From: Kozakia baliensis
GTDB taxonomy: Bacteria; Pseudomonadota; Alphaproteobacteria; Acetobacterales; Acetobacteraceae
NCBI RefSeq assembly: GCF_001787335.1
Contig: NZ_CP014674.1
Coordinates: forward strand, 1,964,501 to 2,028,500
Direction: 5' to 3'
Length of the DNA: 64,000 nucleotides
How positions within the stretch are numbered: position 1 is the stretch's first letter; the number at the start of each line of letters is the position of its first letter. The notes beneath the pieces were generated by a model. That model did no database searches. It was not told the DNA's origin and saw nothing but the letters and a program-made list of their open reading frames with translations. A program made the translations under genes and the position numbers. Of this stretch, positions 1 through 8,640 are shown one piece after another.

Positions 1-114
1 ACGACCGTCATCGTCGCGACCCATAACGAAACCTTACTTCGGGAAGCGCCCGCCCCAGCCATCATCTTGCGCCAAGGCGCGCTGGTGAACGAGACGGACG
101 GGATGACGGCATGA
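1..114 (+). CDS. ftsE: FtsE, cell-division ABC transporter ATPase (3' end only)
   Basis: Only the last 37 codons are in the window, open at the left edge. The visible start TTVIVATHNE contains the H-loop ATHN of ABC ATPases, the switch histidine that follows Walker B. FtsE is the cytoplasmic ATPase that partners FtsX to control septal peptidoglycan hydrolases. The stop TGA (112-114) overlaps the ftsX start in an ATGA arrangement, which supports translational coupling. The assignment depends mainly on the H-loop and the ftsX neighbour, because Walker A and the signature lie outside the window. Confidence 0.85.
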   Translation, partial: TTVIVATHNETLLREAPAPAIILRQGALVNETDGMTA

Positions 115-1016
115 GAAAGCCAATCCCCGATGGGCTTCGCTTAGCCGGAAGAGATAAAAGCCTGGGCGCCGTCGTCGCGGCCATGAGCGCACTGGCGGCA
201 CTCGCCTTGGGCGGATGGGTGGCGGCGCGAAGCCTTTCCGCGCAATGGGAAGCCGGCGCGGCGCGACAGGTCACGATCGAAATCCCCGACGATAAGCACG
301 ATGCCCACGCGCAAGTCTTGGCACTCCTGCCCGTTCTGCGCGCCTCTCCCGCCGTGGAGAAGGCGGAAGAAGTGCCACCGGAAAAACTGCATCAAATCCT
401 TGCACCTTGGCTCGGCAAATCCGAAGGCGCGGCCATCGATCTGCCCGCCGTGATTTCCTTGACGCGCCGCGATGCGCAACCGGAAACCGATCTGGCGGCG
501 ATCGTGCGCCAATCGGCACCCGATGCCGTGATCGAGGAGAACATGCGCTGGGGCGGACGATTGCGCCTACTGGGGCAAAGCCTACAGGCCTGCGCCTGGT
601 TGGCTGTTTCGTTGGCCGCCGCCGCCGCCGTCGCAGTAACAGCACTTTCCGTGCGCATGACTTTGGCCGCGCGACGCATCCCCGTTGAAATCCTTCACGG
701 GCTGGGCGCGACGGACGGGCATATCGCTCGGCGCATCGCCCGACATAGCAGCCGGTTAGGGCTGGCGGGCGGTGTGGCAGGCGCTTTTCTCGCCTGGGGT
801 ATGCTCACGGTCCTGGCGCGGCTCGCCATGCCGTTTACCGACCATGTCTCCGCCGAGTCGATCTGGCCCGAAGATTTATCCGGCTGGTGGGAGACCGCCA
901 GCCATCTTCCGCAAAATCTCGTCCTGGCGTTGGCCAGCGTGCCGTTCCTGGCATGGTTGATCGGTTGGAGCGTGGCACAGATTAGCGTGCGCCGTTGGCT
1001 CAGGCGGCTTCCTTGA
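111..1016 (+). CDS. ftsX: FtsX, cell-division ABC transporter permease
   Basis: The 301-residue protein has the FtsX layout: a cytoplasmic N-terminus, one membrane segment near residues 22-43, a periplasmic domain of about 115 residues, and three more hydrophobic segments near 160-182, 210-235 and 270-290. With FtsE it forms a complex that in model bacteria couples ATP hydrolysis at the divisome to activation of periplasmic murein hydrolases. The ATG at 111 overlaps the ftsE stop by four bases. The periplasmic domain diverges strongly between phyla, so the call rests on topology, length and position after ftsE. Confidence 0.9.
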   Translation: MRKPIPDGLRLAGRDKSLGAVVAAMSALAALALGGWVAARSLSAQWEAGAARQVTIEIPDDKHDAHAQVLALLPVLRASPAVEKAEEVPPEKLHQILAPWLGKSEGAAIDLPAVISLTRRDAQPETDLAAIVRQSAPDAVIEENMRWGGRLRLLGQSLQACAWLAVSLAAAAAVAVTALSVRMTLAARRIPVEILHGLGATDGHIARRIARHSSRLGLAGGVAGAFLAWGMLTVLARLAMPFTDHVSAESIWPEDLSGWWETASHLPQNLVLALASVPFLAWLIGWSVAQISVRRWLRRLP

Positions 1017-1603
1017 AAACGCTGCGTCTGAGCATGCTTTTTCTGGCCATGCCGGGCTTGATCTGGCTAGCAGGGCTGCTGTGGTTCGGCCGTGATGCGC
1101 TTAGCGTCACACCGCATGCCGTAAAATGCGATGGGATCGTCGCGCTCACCGGCGGCAAGGATCGGATCGAGACATCGCTGGACCTGCTTCATCGGTCCTA
1201 CGGGCAGCTTTTGCTGATTTCCGGCGTAGGCTCTCATGCAACATTGGCGCAACTGGCCGGCAAATCTCAAGCCTTCCTGACGCCGGAACTCAGCGCCCGC
1301 ATTACACTAGGGCGACGCGCCGTCTCCACAGTGGGGAACGGGACGGAAACGGCCGAATGGGCGCACTCCAACCATCTTCACACGCTCTTGGTCGTCACCG
1401 CAGGATATCATATCCGCCGGGCAATGATGGAAATTCAGCGCGCCGCGCCGGATGTGGTTTTGCACCCCTATCCGGTTCGTCCGCCTGCCCTGCGCCGCCC
1501 TTTGGATAAGGCGACCGTCACGCTCCTGGTGCGCGAATATAACAAATGGCTCGGCGCTCAACTCGGCCTTTCCCGCGGCACCAATCTGACGCCTGCTGCA
1601 TGA
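1013..1603 (+). CDS. YdcF/SanA-like DUF218 family membrane-anchored protein
   Basis: The protein starts with a hydrophobic segment (about residues 5-25), then a DUF218 fold: VALTGGKDR early, LLISGVG, the NGTETAEWA region, and VVTAGYHIRRA. DUF218 proteins (YdcF, SanA, ElyC) are linked to envelope homeostasis; the reaction is not established. TTG at 1013 is preferred because AGGCGG lies five bases upstream and the TTGA overlap with the ftsX stop is compact. An earlier in-frame TTG at 995 has no ribosome-binding site. It is the third gene of an apparent ftsE-ftsX-ydcF-plsC run. Confidence 0.8.
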   Translation: MKTLRLSMLFLAMPGLIWLAGLLWFGRDALSVTPHAVKCDGIVALTGGKDRIETSLDLLHRSYGQLLLISGVGSHATLAQLAGKSQAFLTPELSARITLGRRAVSTVGNGTETAEWAHSNHLHTLLVVTAGYHIRRAMMEIQRAAPDVVLHPYPVRPPALRRPLDKATVTLLVREYNKWLGAQLGLSRGTNLTPAA

Positions 1604-1671
1604 GCTTCCCTTGTGCCGGGCGGATTTTTCTGGTCAGCAGAAGGCCCCGGCCCGCTTGAGAGAAAAGAGGC

Positions 1672-2415
1672 ATGATTCAACTCCGCGCCGTTTTGTTCGC
1701 TGTTTATTTCTTTTTCCTGACGCTGCTCATGGGTATCGGCGCTTTTCCGATCCGCTGGCTCAAAAAGCGCGGTCTGGCGCTTCACTACGCGCAGCTTTGG
1801 GCAAAGCTGACCCTGGCGGGACTAACGCGCATCTGCCGTATCGAGATCGATATTTCCGGCTTGGAGAACATTCCCGCCGGGCCGTGCCTGATCGCCTCTC
1901 AGCATCAATCTTATTTCGACGGTTTCGTCTGGATGAATCTGTCGCAACGTCCTGCCTACATCATCAAGCAAGAACTAACGCGCATTCCCTTGGTCGGCCC
2001 GATGTTATTACTGGCAGGAATGGTGCCGGTGGAGCGCGCGGCGGGCGCCAAAGCGTTGCGCGACATGATGCGCCGGGCCCAGGAAAGTTTCGCCGAAAAT
2101 CGTCAGATCATCATCTTTCCCGAAGGAACGCGCACGCTGCCCGGCGAACGCGTCCCTCTTCAGCCCGGTGTCGTGGCGTTGGCCAAGCAGAGCGATGTGC
2201 CGATCGTGCCGGTCGCGACCAATTCCGGCGCACATTGGCCACGGCAGGGCTTCCTCAAATATCCAGGCCGAATCGTCATTGCCATCGGCAAGCCCATCCC
2301 GACGCAAGCAGGGCGCGGCGCGCTGATCGGTGCGATCACACAAGCCTGGGAAGGATTGAGCCATGCGAACAACTTACCCATCCCTGTGGATAACTCTGTG
2401 GGTGGGACGCGCTGA
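1672..2415 (+). CDS. plsC: 1-acyl-sn-glycerol-3-phosphate acyltransferase PlsC
   Basis: PlsC transfers an acyl chain from acyl-ACP or acyl-CoA to lysophosphatidic acid to give phosphatidic acid at the inner membrane. The 247-residue protein has an N-terminal hydrophobic anchor (about residues 5-25), the catalytic H-X4-D box as HQSYFD (H78, D83), and the substrate-binding FPEGTR motif (about 149-154). Length is normal for the family. The start ATG at 1672 follows AGAGGC. A hairpin with a T-run lies about 60 bases after the stop, suggesting that the ftsEX-led transcript ends here. Confidence 0.95.
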   Translation: MIQLRAVLFAVYFFFLTLLMGIGAFPIRWLKKRGLALHYAQLWAKLTLAGLTRICRIEIDISGLENIPAGPCLIASQHQSYFDGFVWMNLSQRPAYIIKQELTRIPLVGPMLLLAGMVPVERAAGAKALRDMMRRAQESFAENRQIIIFPEGTRTLPGERVPLQPGVVALAKQSDVPIVPVATNSGAHWPRQGFLKYPGRIVIAIGKPIPTQAGRGALIGAITQAWEGLSHANNLPIPVDNSVGGTR

Positions 2416-2473
2416 AGGGTGAGGATGAAACACGGACAAACGTGAATTCTTTGAAATCAACGCGTTTCGCGCC

Positions 2474-2500
2474 GAAGCGAAGAAAGTGATCGCTTCTTTT
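2474..2500 (+). terminator. Rho-independent terminator after plsC
   Basis: A perfect 7-bp stem (GAAGCGA at 2474-2480, TCGCTTC at 2490-2496) with a nine-base loop is followed directly by TTTT. The stem is short and the T-run brief, so this is a modest-strength call. The rest of 2416-2669 holds no gene that I can support. Confidence 0.5.
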
Positions 2501-2669
2501 GGATCAATAAGCGCGAAGACGTCAAAAATCGCGAAAATGCAAAGGTTTCACGCCGGTTCATGGCAGTGGGGCTGGCCATCTAGCACATGAGTCTCGCTCT
2601 TCCTAGTCCCTTTTCTGGAATTGCTCTCCCACGCTGTGAGTTTCCTCGAATCCGTTGGGGATAAGTTTC

Positions 2670-3746
2670 ATGACCCATACCCGCCCTTTCCATCGGCTTC
2701 GGCAAATAATCGCATCATCCTTGATTGGGAAAACTGTTCATCACCATCCGCTCAGAGCAGTCCTCGCGCTAATCGGGATAATGCTGGCCGGTTTGTTACT
2801 GAATGCTCTCTACTGCCTGCATGCGGATAGGCTGCTGGAGCGGCAAGTTTCAGAACAGATCGCAGCCCTTAAATCGCATGGCTTCAAGGTGCGCACTGCC
2901 GGAATCGTCCGAACTGGATGGCCGCTACGGGCAGCGATATCGGTCCAGCATCCTATCATCGAAGATGAAACGGGCCATGGTTGGGGAGGTCAGCACCTCG
3001 AACTTTCTCTTTCTCCCTTTCATCCTCATCGGATCGCCTTGTTTTTCGATGGCGCGCAGATCGTCAAATTCTCCGATGACCTTGCATTATCCACACAGAC
3101 CATTCGCGCTTGGTTGCAACTGGATAAGAACGACATCAGGCTTTTCTTTCGTGCCCCTCGCCTGCAAGCCTCTTGGCCCCATGGCGCGCACGAGGCCGCC
3201 CTCACGCTGCTTCCGGTCGAAGGCCACATCTTGCTGCGCCCCGATGCAGGGCCGGACGAGACGAAACTCGCTTTGTCGCTCGATGCCAATGCGGCGTTGA
3301 TATCGCCACCTTCCCTGATTTTAGGCGAAATCCCGCAAGTTTGGGTTCCGGGCTGGCCGCCGCGCCGTGTTCATCTTACCGCCGTGGCGACGCAGGGCGA
3401 ACGAACGCAATGGCTCGCCTCCTCCGGCTATCGGCGCATCCTGCTGCAAAACATCTCGGCCGTTTTAGGGCCACTCGATCTTTCGGGCGCAGGGACATTG
3501 GACCATCAAGGAAGCGGTGGGCTGAGCGTGCATGCATCAGGCCTCCGAGAAACGGTGCGTTACTGGCTCGATCACCCGCCCATTTCCATCGATCAGCAAG
3601 ATGAAAACGGGATCGGACCATGGCTGATCAAGGCGCGCGCGCATCTCGATTCCATTCCCAATGCCGCCGATCTTCCCTTGCAAGTAACAAGAGGCGAGAT
3701 TTCGGACTTGGCCCCGATTATGGCAAAAATACTGCATGCCCAATAG
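2670..3746 (+). CDS. DUF2125 family protein, membrane anchored
   Basis: A protein of 358 residues with one N-terminal hydrophobic segment (about residues 29-46) and a large periplasmic part. The stretch GFKVRTAGIVRTGWPLRA matches the G-x-GWP-pattern that opens DUF2125 domains, a family found mostly in alphaproteobacteria and of unknown function. ATG at 2670 is chosen because GGGGATAAG lies just upstream; the frame is open a little further but without a better signal. Position after plsC suggests an envelope role, which is inference only. Confidence 0.75.
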   Translation: MTHTRPFHRLRQIIASSLIGKTVHHHPLRAVLALIGIMLAGLLLNALYCLHADRLLERQVSEQIAALKSHGFKVRTAGIVRTGWPLRAAISVQHPIIEDETGHGWGGQHLELSLSPFHPHRIALFFDGAQIVKFSDDLALSTQTIRAWLQLDKNDIRLFFRAPRLQASWPHGAHEAALTLLPVEGHILLRPDAGPDETKLALSLDANAALISPPSLILGEIPQVWVPGWPPRRVHLTAVATQGERTQWLASSGYRRILLQNISAVLGPLDLSGAGTLDHQGSGGLSVHASGLRETVRYWLDHPPISIDQQDENGIGPWLIKARAHLDSIPNAADLPLQVTRGEISDLAPIMAKILHAQ

Positions 3747-3775
3747 GAACTTCCCACTCCCGAAACGCATTGAAT

Positions 3776-3788
3776 GTAAATGGTTTAC
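3776..3788. promoter_or_regulatory. Possible operator upstream of cydA
   Basis: GTAAA-TGG-TTTAC is a perfect 5+3+5 inverted repeat about 80 bp before the cydA start codon, in the only sizeable gap before the oxidase operon. It does not match the FNR/ANR half-site TTGAT. A role in oxygen or redox control of cydAB is inference; a repeat this short can occur by chance. Confidence 0.25.
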
Positions 3789-3865
3789 TGCGGCGCTTGG
3801 CGCTGCGCGTATGATGGCGGCCAAATAGAGACTGCCGCGACAATGCTCGAATTCGGGGAAAGAAC

Positions 3866-5275
3866 ATGCCGGAGTTTACAGCTTTAAGCCTTGCGCGCGC
3901 GCAATTCGCTTTTACGGTGGGCTTTCACATCGTCTTTCCAGCCTTTTCCATCGGCTTAGCGGCCTATCTGGCCGTGCTGGAAGGATTATGGCTCAAAACC
4001 GGGCGCGCAGCCTATATCGATCTGTTCAAATATTGGCTGCGGGTTTTCTCCATCGTGTTCGCGATGGGGGTCGTCTCCGGTTTGGTCATGTCCTACGAAT
4101 TCGGCACGAATTGGTCTCAATTCGCGCAGAAAGCCGGGCCGATTTTGGGGCCTATGTTGGCTTATGAGGTTATGACCGCGTTCTTTCTGGAAGCGGGCTT
4201 CCTTGGGGTCATGATGTTCGGCCTCAACCGCGTCGGGCGTGGTTTGCATTTCGCCGCCACCTGTATGGTGTCGATCGGCACACTGATCTCAATGAGTTGG
4301 ATTCTTGCTTCCAACTCATGGATGCAAACGCCCCGCGGCTATACCATCGAGCCGGGTACCGGCCGCTTCCTTCCGGCAAATTGGTGGGAAATCGTCTTCA
4401 ACCCCTCCTTTCCGTTCCGTCTCGTGCATATGGCTTTGGCGGCCTTCCTCTGCGTTGCGTTCATCGTAGGGGGCGTCGGGGCTTGGCATTTGCTCAAGGC
4501 ACGCCGTCTCGGGCGCGAACCGACGGAACCGGTGCGTTTGATGTTCTCCATGGCGATGTGGATGGCGGCGCTCGTCGCGCCGATCCAGATTTTGGCGGGC
4601 GATGCGCATGGGCTGAACACCTTAAAGCACCAACCTGCCAAAATCGCCGCTATGGAAGGCGATTGGGAATCCAAAGGCCGCGCGCCGGAACTGCTTTTCG
4701 GCATCCCGGACATGAAGAACGAGACCACACATTATAAGGTGGAAATTCCATTGGTCGGTTCTCTGATCCTGACGCATAGCCTGGACGGAAAAGTTCCGGG
4801 ACTGAAGGATTTTCCGAAGGACCAGCGCCCGCCAGCCTATATCGTGTTCTTCTCATTCCGCATCATGGTGGCGATCGGCATGTTGATGGCGCTGATCGGG
4901 TTCTATTCGCTATTCCTGCGGTGGCGCGGCAAATTCTATACCGACAAATGGCTGCATCGCGCGGCGTTGATCATGACGCCCGCCGGTTTCATCGCCCTCC
5001 TTTGCGGTTGGGTGACGACAGAAGTCGGGCGGCAGCCTTTCACGGTCTATGGCTTGCTGCGCACGGCCGACAGCGTCGCGCCGATCTCATTGACGAACAT
5101 GGCGGCGTCCATGACGGGCTTCGTGGTAATCTACTTCATCGTGTTCGCTGCGGGCATTGGCATTTTAGTGCGTAATTTCGCGGAAGAACCACATAAAGGC
5201 CAAGAAGGGCCGCCGGATCATCAACCCCATCGCGCGGCGGGCACTACCCAAGTTTCCCACAACCCGGCGGAGTAA
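3866..5275 (+). CDS. cydA: Cytochrome bd-type quinol oxidase subunit I (cyanide-insensitive oxidase type)
   Basis: Subunit I carries the quinol site and the haems of the bd oxidase, reducing oxygen to water in the inner membrane without pumping protons. The 469-residue protein has about nine hydrophobic segments, the haem-ligand region VGFHIVFP near residue 19, and the conserved GRQPFTVYGLLRT stretch near residue 392. The Q-loop is short, which is typical of the cyanide-insensitive (CIO) subgroup common in acetic acid bacteria and pseudomonads. ATG at 3866 follows GGGGAAAGAAC. cydB begins seven bases after the stop. Confidence 0.97.
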   Translation: MPEFTALSLARAQFAFTVGFHIVFPAFSIGLAAYLAVLEGLWLKTGRAAYIDLFKYWLRVFSIVFAMGVVSGLVMSYEFGTNWSQFAQKAGPILGPMLAYEVMTAFFLEAGFLGVMMFGLNRVGRGLHFAATCMVSIGTLISMSWILASNSWMQTPRGYTIEPGTGRFLPANWWEIVFNPSFPFRLVHMALAAFLCVAFIVGGVGAWHLLKARRLGREPTEPVRLMFSMAMWMAALVAPIQILAGDAHGLNTLKHQPAKIAAMEGDWESKGRAPELLFGIPDMKNETTHYKVEIPLVGSLILTHSLDGKVPGLKDFPKDQRPPAYIVFFSFRIMVAIGMLMALIGFYSLFLRWRGKFYTDKWLHRAALIMTPAGFIALLCGWVTTEVGRQPFTVYGLLRTADSVAPISLTNMAASMTGFVVIYFIVFAAGIGILVRNFAEEPHKGQEGPPDHQPHRAAGTTQVSHNPAE

Positions 5276-5282
5276 GAGCATC

Positions 5283-6311
5283 ATGAGCAATGCTGCCTAC
5301 TGGTTGCCGATCGTCTGGGCCGTGCTCTCGGCGCTGGCGATCTTCCTCTATATCTGCCTCGACGGGTTCGATCTGGGTATCGGCATTCTTTTCCTGGGTG
5401 AAAAAGACCAGGGCCACCGCAATACGATGGTCAATACCGTAGCGCCTGTCTGGGACGGCAACGAAACCTGGATGGTCTTCGGCGGGGCCGCGCTCTACGG
5501 CGTATTTCCCGTAGCGTATGGCACGATCTTGCCCGCGCTTTATCTGCCGGTCCTGTTCATGCTGCTAGCGCTTATCCTGCGCGGGGTCGCGTTCGAATTT
5601 CGGTTCAAGGCCGAAGTGCACGGATTGCTCAATCGCTCTTTCTGGGACACGGCATTCTGTTTCGGCTCATTGGTAGCAGCCATGGCGCAAGGTATTATTC
5701 TCGGCGCTTTGATTATGGGCATTAAGATCCAGAACCATACCTTCGTCGGCAGCGCGTGGGATTGGTTTGCGCCGTTTCCGCTCTTTTGTGGCGTCGCCGT
5801 CGCCTTTGGTTATGCCTTGCTGGGCGCAACATGGCTGATCTGGCGAACGGAGACCGATCTGCAAACCACCATGCGCAGGCTGGCCGGGATACTGGGCATC
5901 AGCATGTTGGTCCTGATCGCCATCGTTTCGTTCTGGACGCCTTACCTCCACGCGACCTATATGCAGAAATGGACGGTCTGGCCGCGTATTCTGTTCGTGG
6001 CGCCGGTGCCGGTCGCCGTCGTTGCGGTCGCCGCGACGTTCTTCCTCTCGCTGCGCGGCAAGCGTGCGAAACTGACGCCGTTCCTTTGCGCTTTGGCTTG
6101 GTTCTTCCTGTGCTTTTCGGGGCTTGGAATCAATATCTGGCCCTATATCGTCCCCCCCACTATGACGATCTGGGACGCTTCGGCACCGCCCACTAGCCAG
6201 ATTTTCCTATTGGTCGGCGCCGCAATCCTGTTGCCGATCATCATGAGCTATACGGCCTATTCCTATTACGTCTTCCGCGGCACGGTCACCGCGGACCAGA
6301 ATTACCATTGA
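5283..6311 (+). CDS. cydB: Cytochrome bd-type quinol oxidase subunit II
   Basis: The partner subunit of the bd oxidase, 342 residues with about eight membrane segments. The N-terminal LDGFDLGIG and the WDGNETWMV motif are hallmark CydB sequences. The gene follows cydA by seven bases, and its stop TGA shares one base with the start of the small gene at 6311, so all three are likely one transcript. Length fits the CIO-type CydB (about 335-340 residues) rather than the longer E. coli type. Confidence 0.97.
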   Translation: MSNAAYWLPIVWAVLSALAIFLYICLDGFDLGIGILFLGEKDQGHRNTMVNTVAPVWDGNETWMVFGGAALYGVFPVAYGTILPALYLPVLFMLLALILRGVAFEFRFKAEVHGLLNRSFWDTAFCFGSLVAAMAQGIILGALIMGIKIQNHTFVGSAWDWFAPFPLFCGVAVAFGYALLGATWLIWRTETDLQTTMRRLAGILGISMLVLIAIVSFWTPYLHATYMQKWTVWPRILFVAPVPVAVVAVAATFFLSLRGKRAKLTPFLCALAWFFLCFSGLGINIWPYIVPPTMTIWDASAPPTSQIFLLVGAAILLPIIMSYTAYSYYVFRGTVTADQNYH

Positions 6312-6442
6312 TGGCCATGCCCGAACCCAGCCCCTCGCCGCTGATCCGTATCCTATGGTTCGTAGGATTATGGGCGGCAGGGGTTCTGACGGTCGGGATC
6401 GGGGCGGAACTGCTGAAGCTGATTATTTTCCGTCAGTGGTGA
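6311..6442 (+). CDS. DUF2474-like small membrane protein of the bd oxidase operon
   Basis: A 43-residue protein, MAMPEPSPSP followed by one strongly hydrophobic segment (about residues 11-40) and ending RQW. Small single-pass proteins of the DUF2474 family sit directly after CIO-type cydAB and are proposed counterparts of CydX, which stabilises haems in E. coli bd oxidase. The start overlaps the cydB stop as TGATG; a second ATG at 6317 is also possible. Its last 20 bases overlap the end of the convergent HAD gene. Identification rests on size, topology and position. Confidence 0.75.
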   Translation: MAMPEPSPSPLIRILWFVGLWAAGVLTVGIGAELLKLIIFRQW

Positions 6443-7025
6443 ACGGGCGTACGTCCACGACTTGCATGCCCGCATTCCTGGCGGCTTCCAGCCCTTCATC
6501 GCTATCTTCGAAAACCAGGCAATCCTCAGGGGATGTATTCAAACGCTTGGCAGCCAGCAAAAACAGATCCGGCGCGGGCTTGGGACGTTGAACCTCCTCC
6601 ACTGTAACGACCTGATCGAAAAGATCACGCAAGCCGATCGTCTTGAGCGTCGCCTCGACGATGGCGCGCTGGCCCGCTGAAGCGACGGCCATGGGAACGC
6701 GCCCGCTCTCATGCCGTGCGATATCGGCCACGAAGCGGTTCTCGGTCACGCGGTCGATATGGTCCCGATAAATTTTCTCACTCTTCGACGCCATTTCGTC
6801 GGAATCGAATTCCGTATCTTTCTCCTGCCGGAATGCGTCGAAAAGCTTACCGCGCGACAAACCTGCGCGTTGGCGATACCAATCCTCAGGCATATCGAGG
6901 CCAATGTCATTAAAGGCATGGCTGAAGGCCAGATAATGCACTGGGCCGGTATTGGCCAAGGTGCCGTCGCAATCGAAAATAATGGCACGGAATTTATAGG
7001 CACCGATATCGAATTTATCGCTCAT
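6423..7025 (-). CDS. HAD-superfamily phosphatase/phosphomutase-like hydrolase
   Basis: A 200-residue HAD protein of the beta-phosphoglucomutase/phosphoglycolate phosphatase type. Motif I FDCDGTL gives the nucleophile D18 and acid/base D20; motif II is VASAG, motif III includes KPAPD, and motif IV FEDSDEG. A helical cap domain (about residues 25-90) follows motif I. These enzymes dephosphorylate small sugar phosphates or similar metabolites; the substrate cannot be told from sequence. The gene lies 15 bases after gloB on the same strand and converges on the oxidase operon, with a 20-base overlap. Confidence 0.88.
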   Translation of the reverse strand: MSDKFDIGAYKFRAIIFDCDGTLANTGPVHYLAFSHAFNDIGLDMPEDWYRQRAGLSRGKLFDAFRQEKDTEFDSDEMASKSEKIYRDHIDRVTENRFVADIARHESGRVPMAVASAGQRAIVEATLKTIGLRDLFDQVVTVEEVQRPKPAPDLFLLAAKRLNTSPEDCLVFEDSDEGLEAARNAGMQVVDVRPFTTDGK

Positions 7026-7040
7026 GGATCGCTCTCTTAC

Positions 7041-7760
7041 TCAGAAATTGTCTTTCTCGCGGCGTAGCCGGGCAAATTCTTCTACTGTTTTGGCGCGTAG
7101 GAAGGGGTTGGCGGCGCGTTCCTCGCCCAGGCGAGACGGCACAGTAGGGCATAAAGCAGCGCGCAGACGTTCAACTTCCGCTGCGCGCGCCTTTAAAACG
7201 CTATTGTCGGGATCGACATAACGGGCGAAAGCCGCGTTGGATTTGGTATATTCATGCCCGCAATAAACGAGCGTATCGTCCGGCAACCGATCATACCGAT
7301 GCAGAGACTCGAAAAGCTGCGCCGCACTGCCCTCCAGCAAGCGCCCGCATCCCAGGCTGAACAAAGCATCGCCACTGAAAAGCGCCGGGACCGAAGCAAA
7401 ATAATAGGAGATATGGCCATCCGCATGGCCAGGCGTGGCGATAACTTCCCCACGCTCCGCCCCGATCATCAACGTATCGCCGTCAGAAAGCGCCAGATCG
7501 AGTTGCGGCAGCCGCCGCCGTTCGGATGCTGCCCCCGCTACGCGCGCGCCATAGCGACGGCGCAATGCGTCGGTTCCAGCCGTATGATCGGCATGGTGAT
7601 GGGTAAGCAAAATCCAATCCAGTTGGGCGTCACCCAGAACAGATTCGATCGGCCCGGCCTCGCCAGGATCGACGATAGCGCGCACATTTTGTGCCGTATC
7701 GTGCAAAAGCCAGGCATAATTGTCCGAAAGAACGGGAATAGCTTGAATGTTGAGCGTCAT
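7041..7760 (-). CDS. gloB: Hydroxyacylglutathione hydrolase (glyoxalase II)
   Basis: Glyoxalase II hydrolyses S-lactoylglutathione to D-lactate and glutathione, finishing methylglyoxal detoxification. The 239-residue protein has the metallo-beta-lactamase motif THHHADH (H54, H56, D58, H59 for the two metals), PGHADGH further on, and CGHEYTKSN near residue 165, typical of GloB. Its product, D-lactate, could be oxidised by the D-lactate dehydrogenase encoded at 25219-26958. The gene diverges from the methyltransferase at 7827. Confidence 0.95.
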   Translation of the reverse strand: MTLNIQAIPVLSDNYAWLLHDTAQNVRAIVDPGEAGPIESVLGDAQLDWILLTHHHADHTAGTDALRRRYGARVAGAASERRRLPQLDLALSDGDTLMIGAERGEVIATPGHADGHISYYFASVPALFSGDALFSLGCGRLLEGSAAQLFESLHRYDRLPDDTLVYCGHEYTKSNAAFARYVDPDNSVLKARAAEVERLRAALCPTVPSRLGEERAANPFLRAKTVEEFARLRREKDNF

Positions 7761-7826
7761 GTCTATCGGCCTCTTTCGTAAGACGGCACGTTTACCGAAC
7801 GACGTGCCAGGCGTTAGCGTCTCGTC

Positions 7827-8609
7827 ATGTTAATGCGTTCCGACCCAAACCGTCTCCTCGACGCCGCAGCTTTTTACGAAAGTCTTCGCGGAAGGCGAGC
7901 AACTCATCTCGTCACCGAGCGACTGAAAGCGCTTCTACCCGATCCCGCCCGTAAACGTATTTTAGGGCTGGGATATGCACAGCCCTTCCTAGCGCATTGG
8001 CCTGGACTCGCCAGCGCGGGGTGGGTCGGCTCCGCACGGCTGAAAACCTCCATGACGCAGCGCCCACCACGGCTGCCCGATGCGGATTGGATGCGGCGCG
8101 ACTGTATAGTCGCCTCGGATTGCCTGCCGTTCGACGATCTGAGCCTGGATGTCATTCTCGTCGTGCATGGGTTGGAATTGGCCGGGCAAGCGCCCTTGCT
8201 GCGCGCGGCCTGGAAGGCGTTGGCGGATGATGGCGTGATGATCCTGGTCGTGCCCAATCGCTCGGGCTTTTGGGCGCATGACGATTCGACACCTTTCGGA
8301 TACGGAACGCCCTATTCGGCGGGCCAACTCGACCGCCTGCTGGCGCGCGCCATGTTCCGGGCTGAACAAACCGCCACGGTCCTGGCCGTGCCGCCGCCGA
8401 TTTTACGCCTGGGCAAACGAACGGCAGGGTTTATCGACCGTATCGGATGCGTGGCGGGACGCCGCTTGGGCGGCCTGCATCTGGTGGTGGCGCGTAAGGA
8501 TCTTTACGCGGGCTTACCGTTGCAGCCGGAAAAGGCTACATTACCTTTGCCGCGCCAAGTCGCGGATATGGCGCATGCGCGCCGCTGTTCCATGCGCGAA
8601 CATTCTTGA
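7827..8609 (+). CDS. SAM-dependent methyltransferase (type 11-like), substrate unknown
   Basis: A 260-residue protein with a degenerate class I methyltransferase core: KRILGLGYAQPFL replaces the usual glycine-rich SAM loop, and LPFDDLSLDVILVVHGLEL resembles motif II of Methyltransf_11 proteins. The divergent pairing of such a gene with gloB recurs in alphaproteobacteria, but its substrate is not known to me. The glycine loop is weaker than in typical enzymes, so activity is not certain. The next gene, psd, begins 31 bases after the stop. Confidence 0.75.
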   Translation: MLMRSDPNRLLDAAAFYESLRGRRATHLVTERLKALLPDPARKRILGLGYAQPFLAHWPGLASAGWVGSARLKTSMTQRPPRLPDADWMRRDCIVASDCLPFDDLSLDVILVVHGLELAGQAPLLRAAWKALADDGVMILVVPNRSGFWAHDDSTPFGYGTPYSAGQLDRLLARAMFRAEQTATVLAVPPPILRLGKRTAGFIDRIGCVAGRRLGGLHLVVARKDLYAGLPLQPEKATLPLPRQVADMAHARRCSMREHS

Positions 8610-8640
8610 CCCCAAACACTGGTATCGTAAGACTGGCCTC

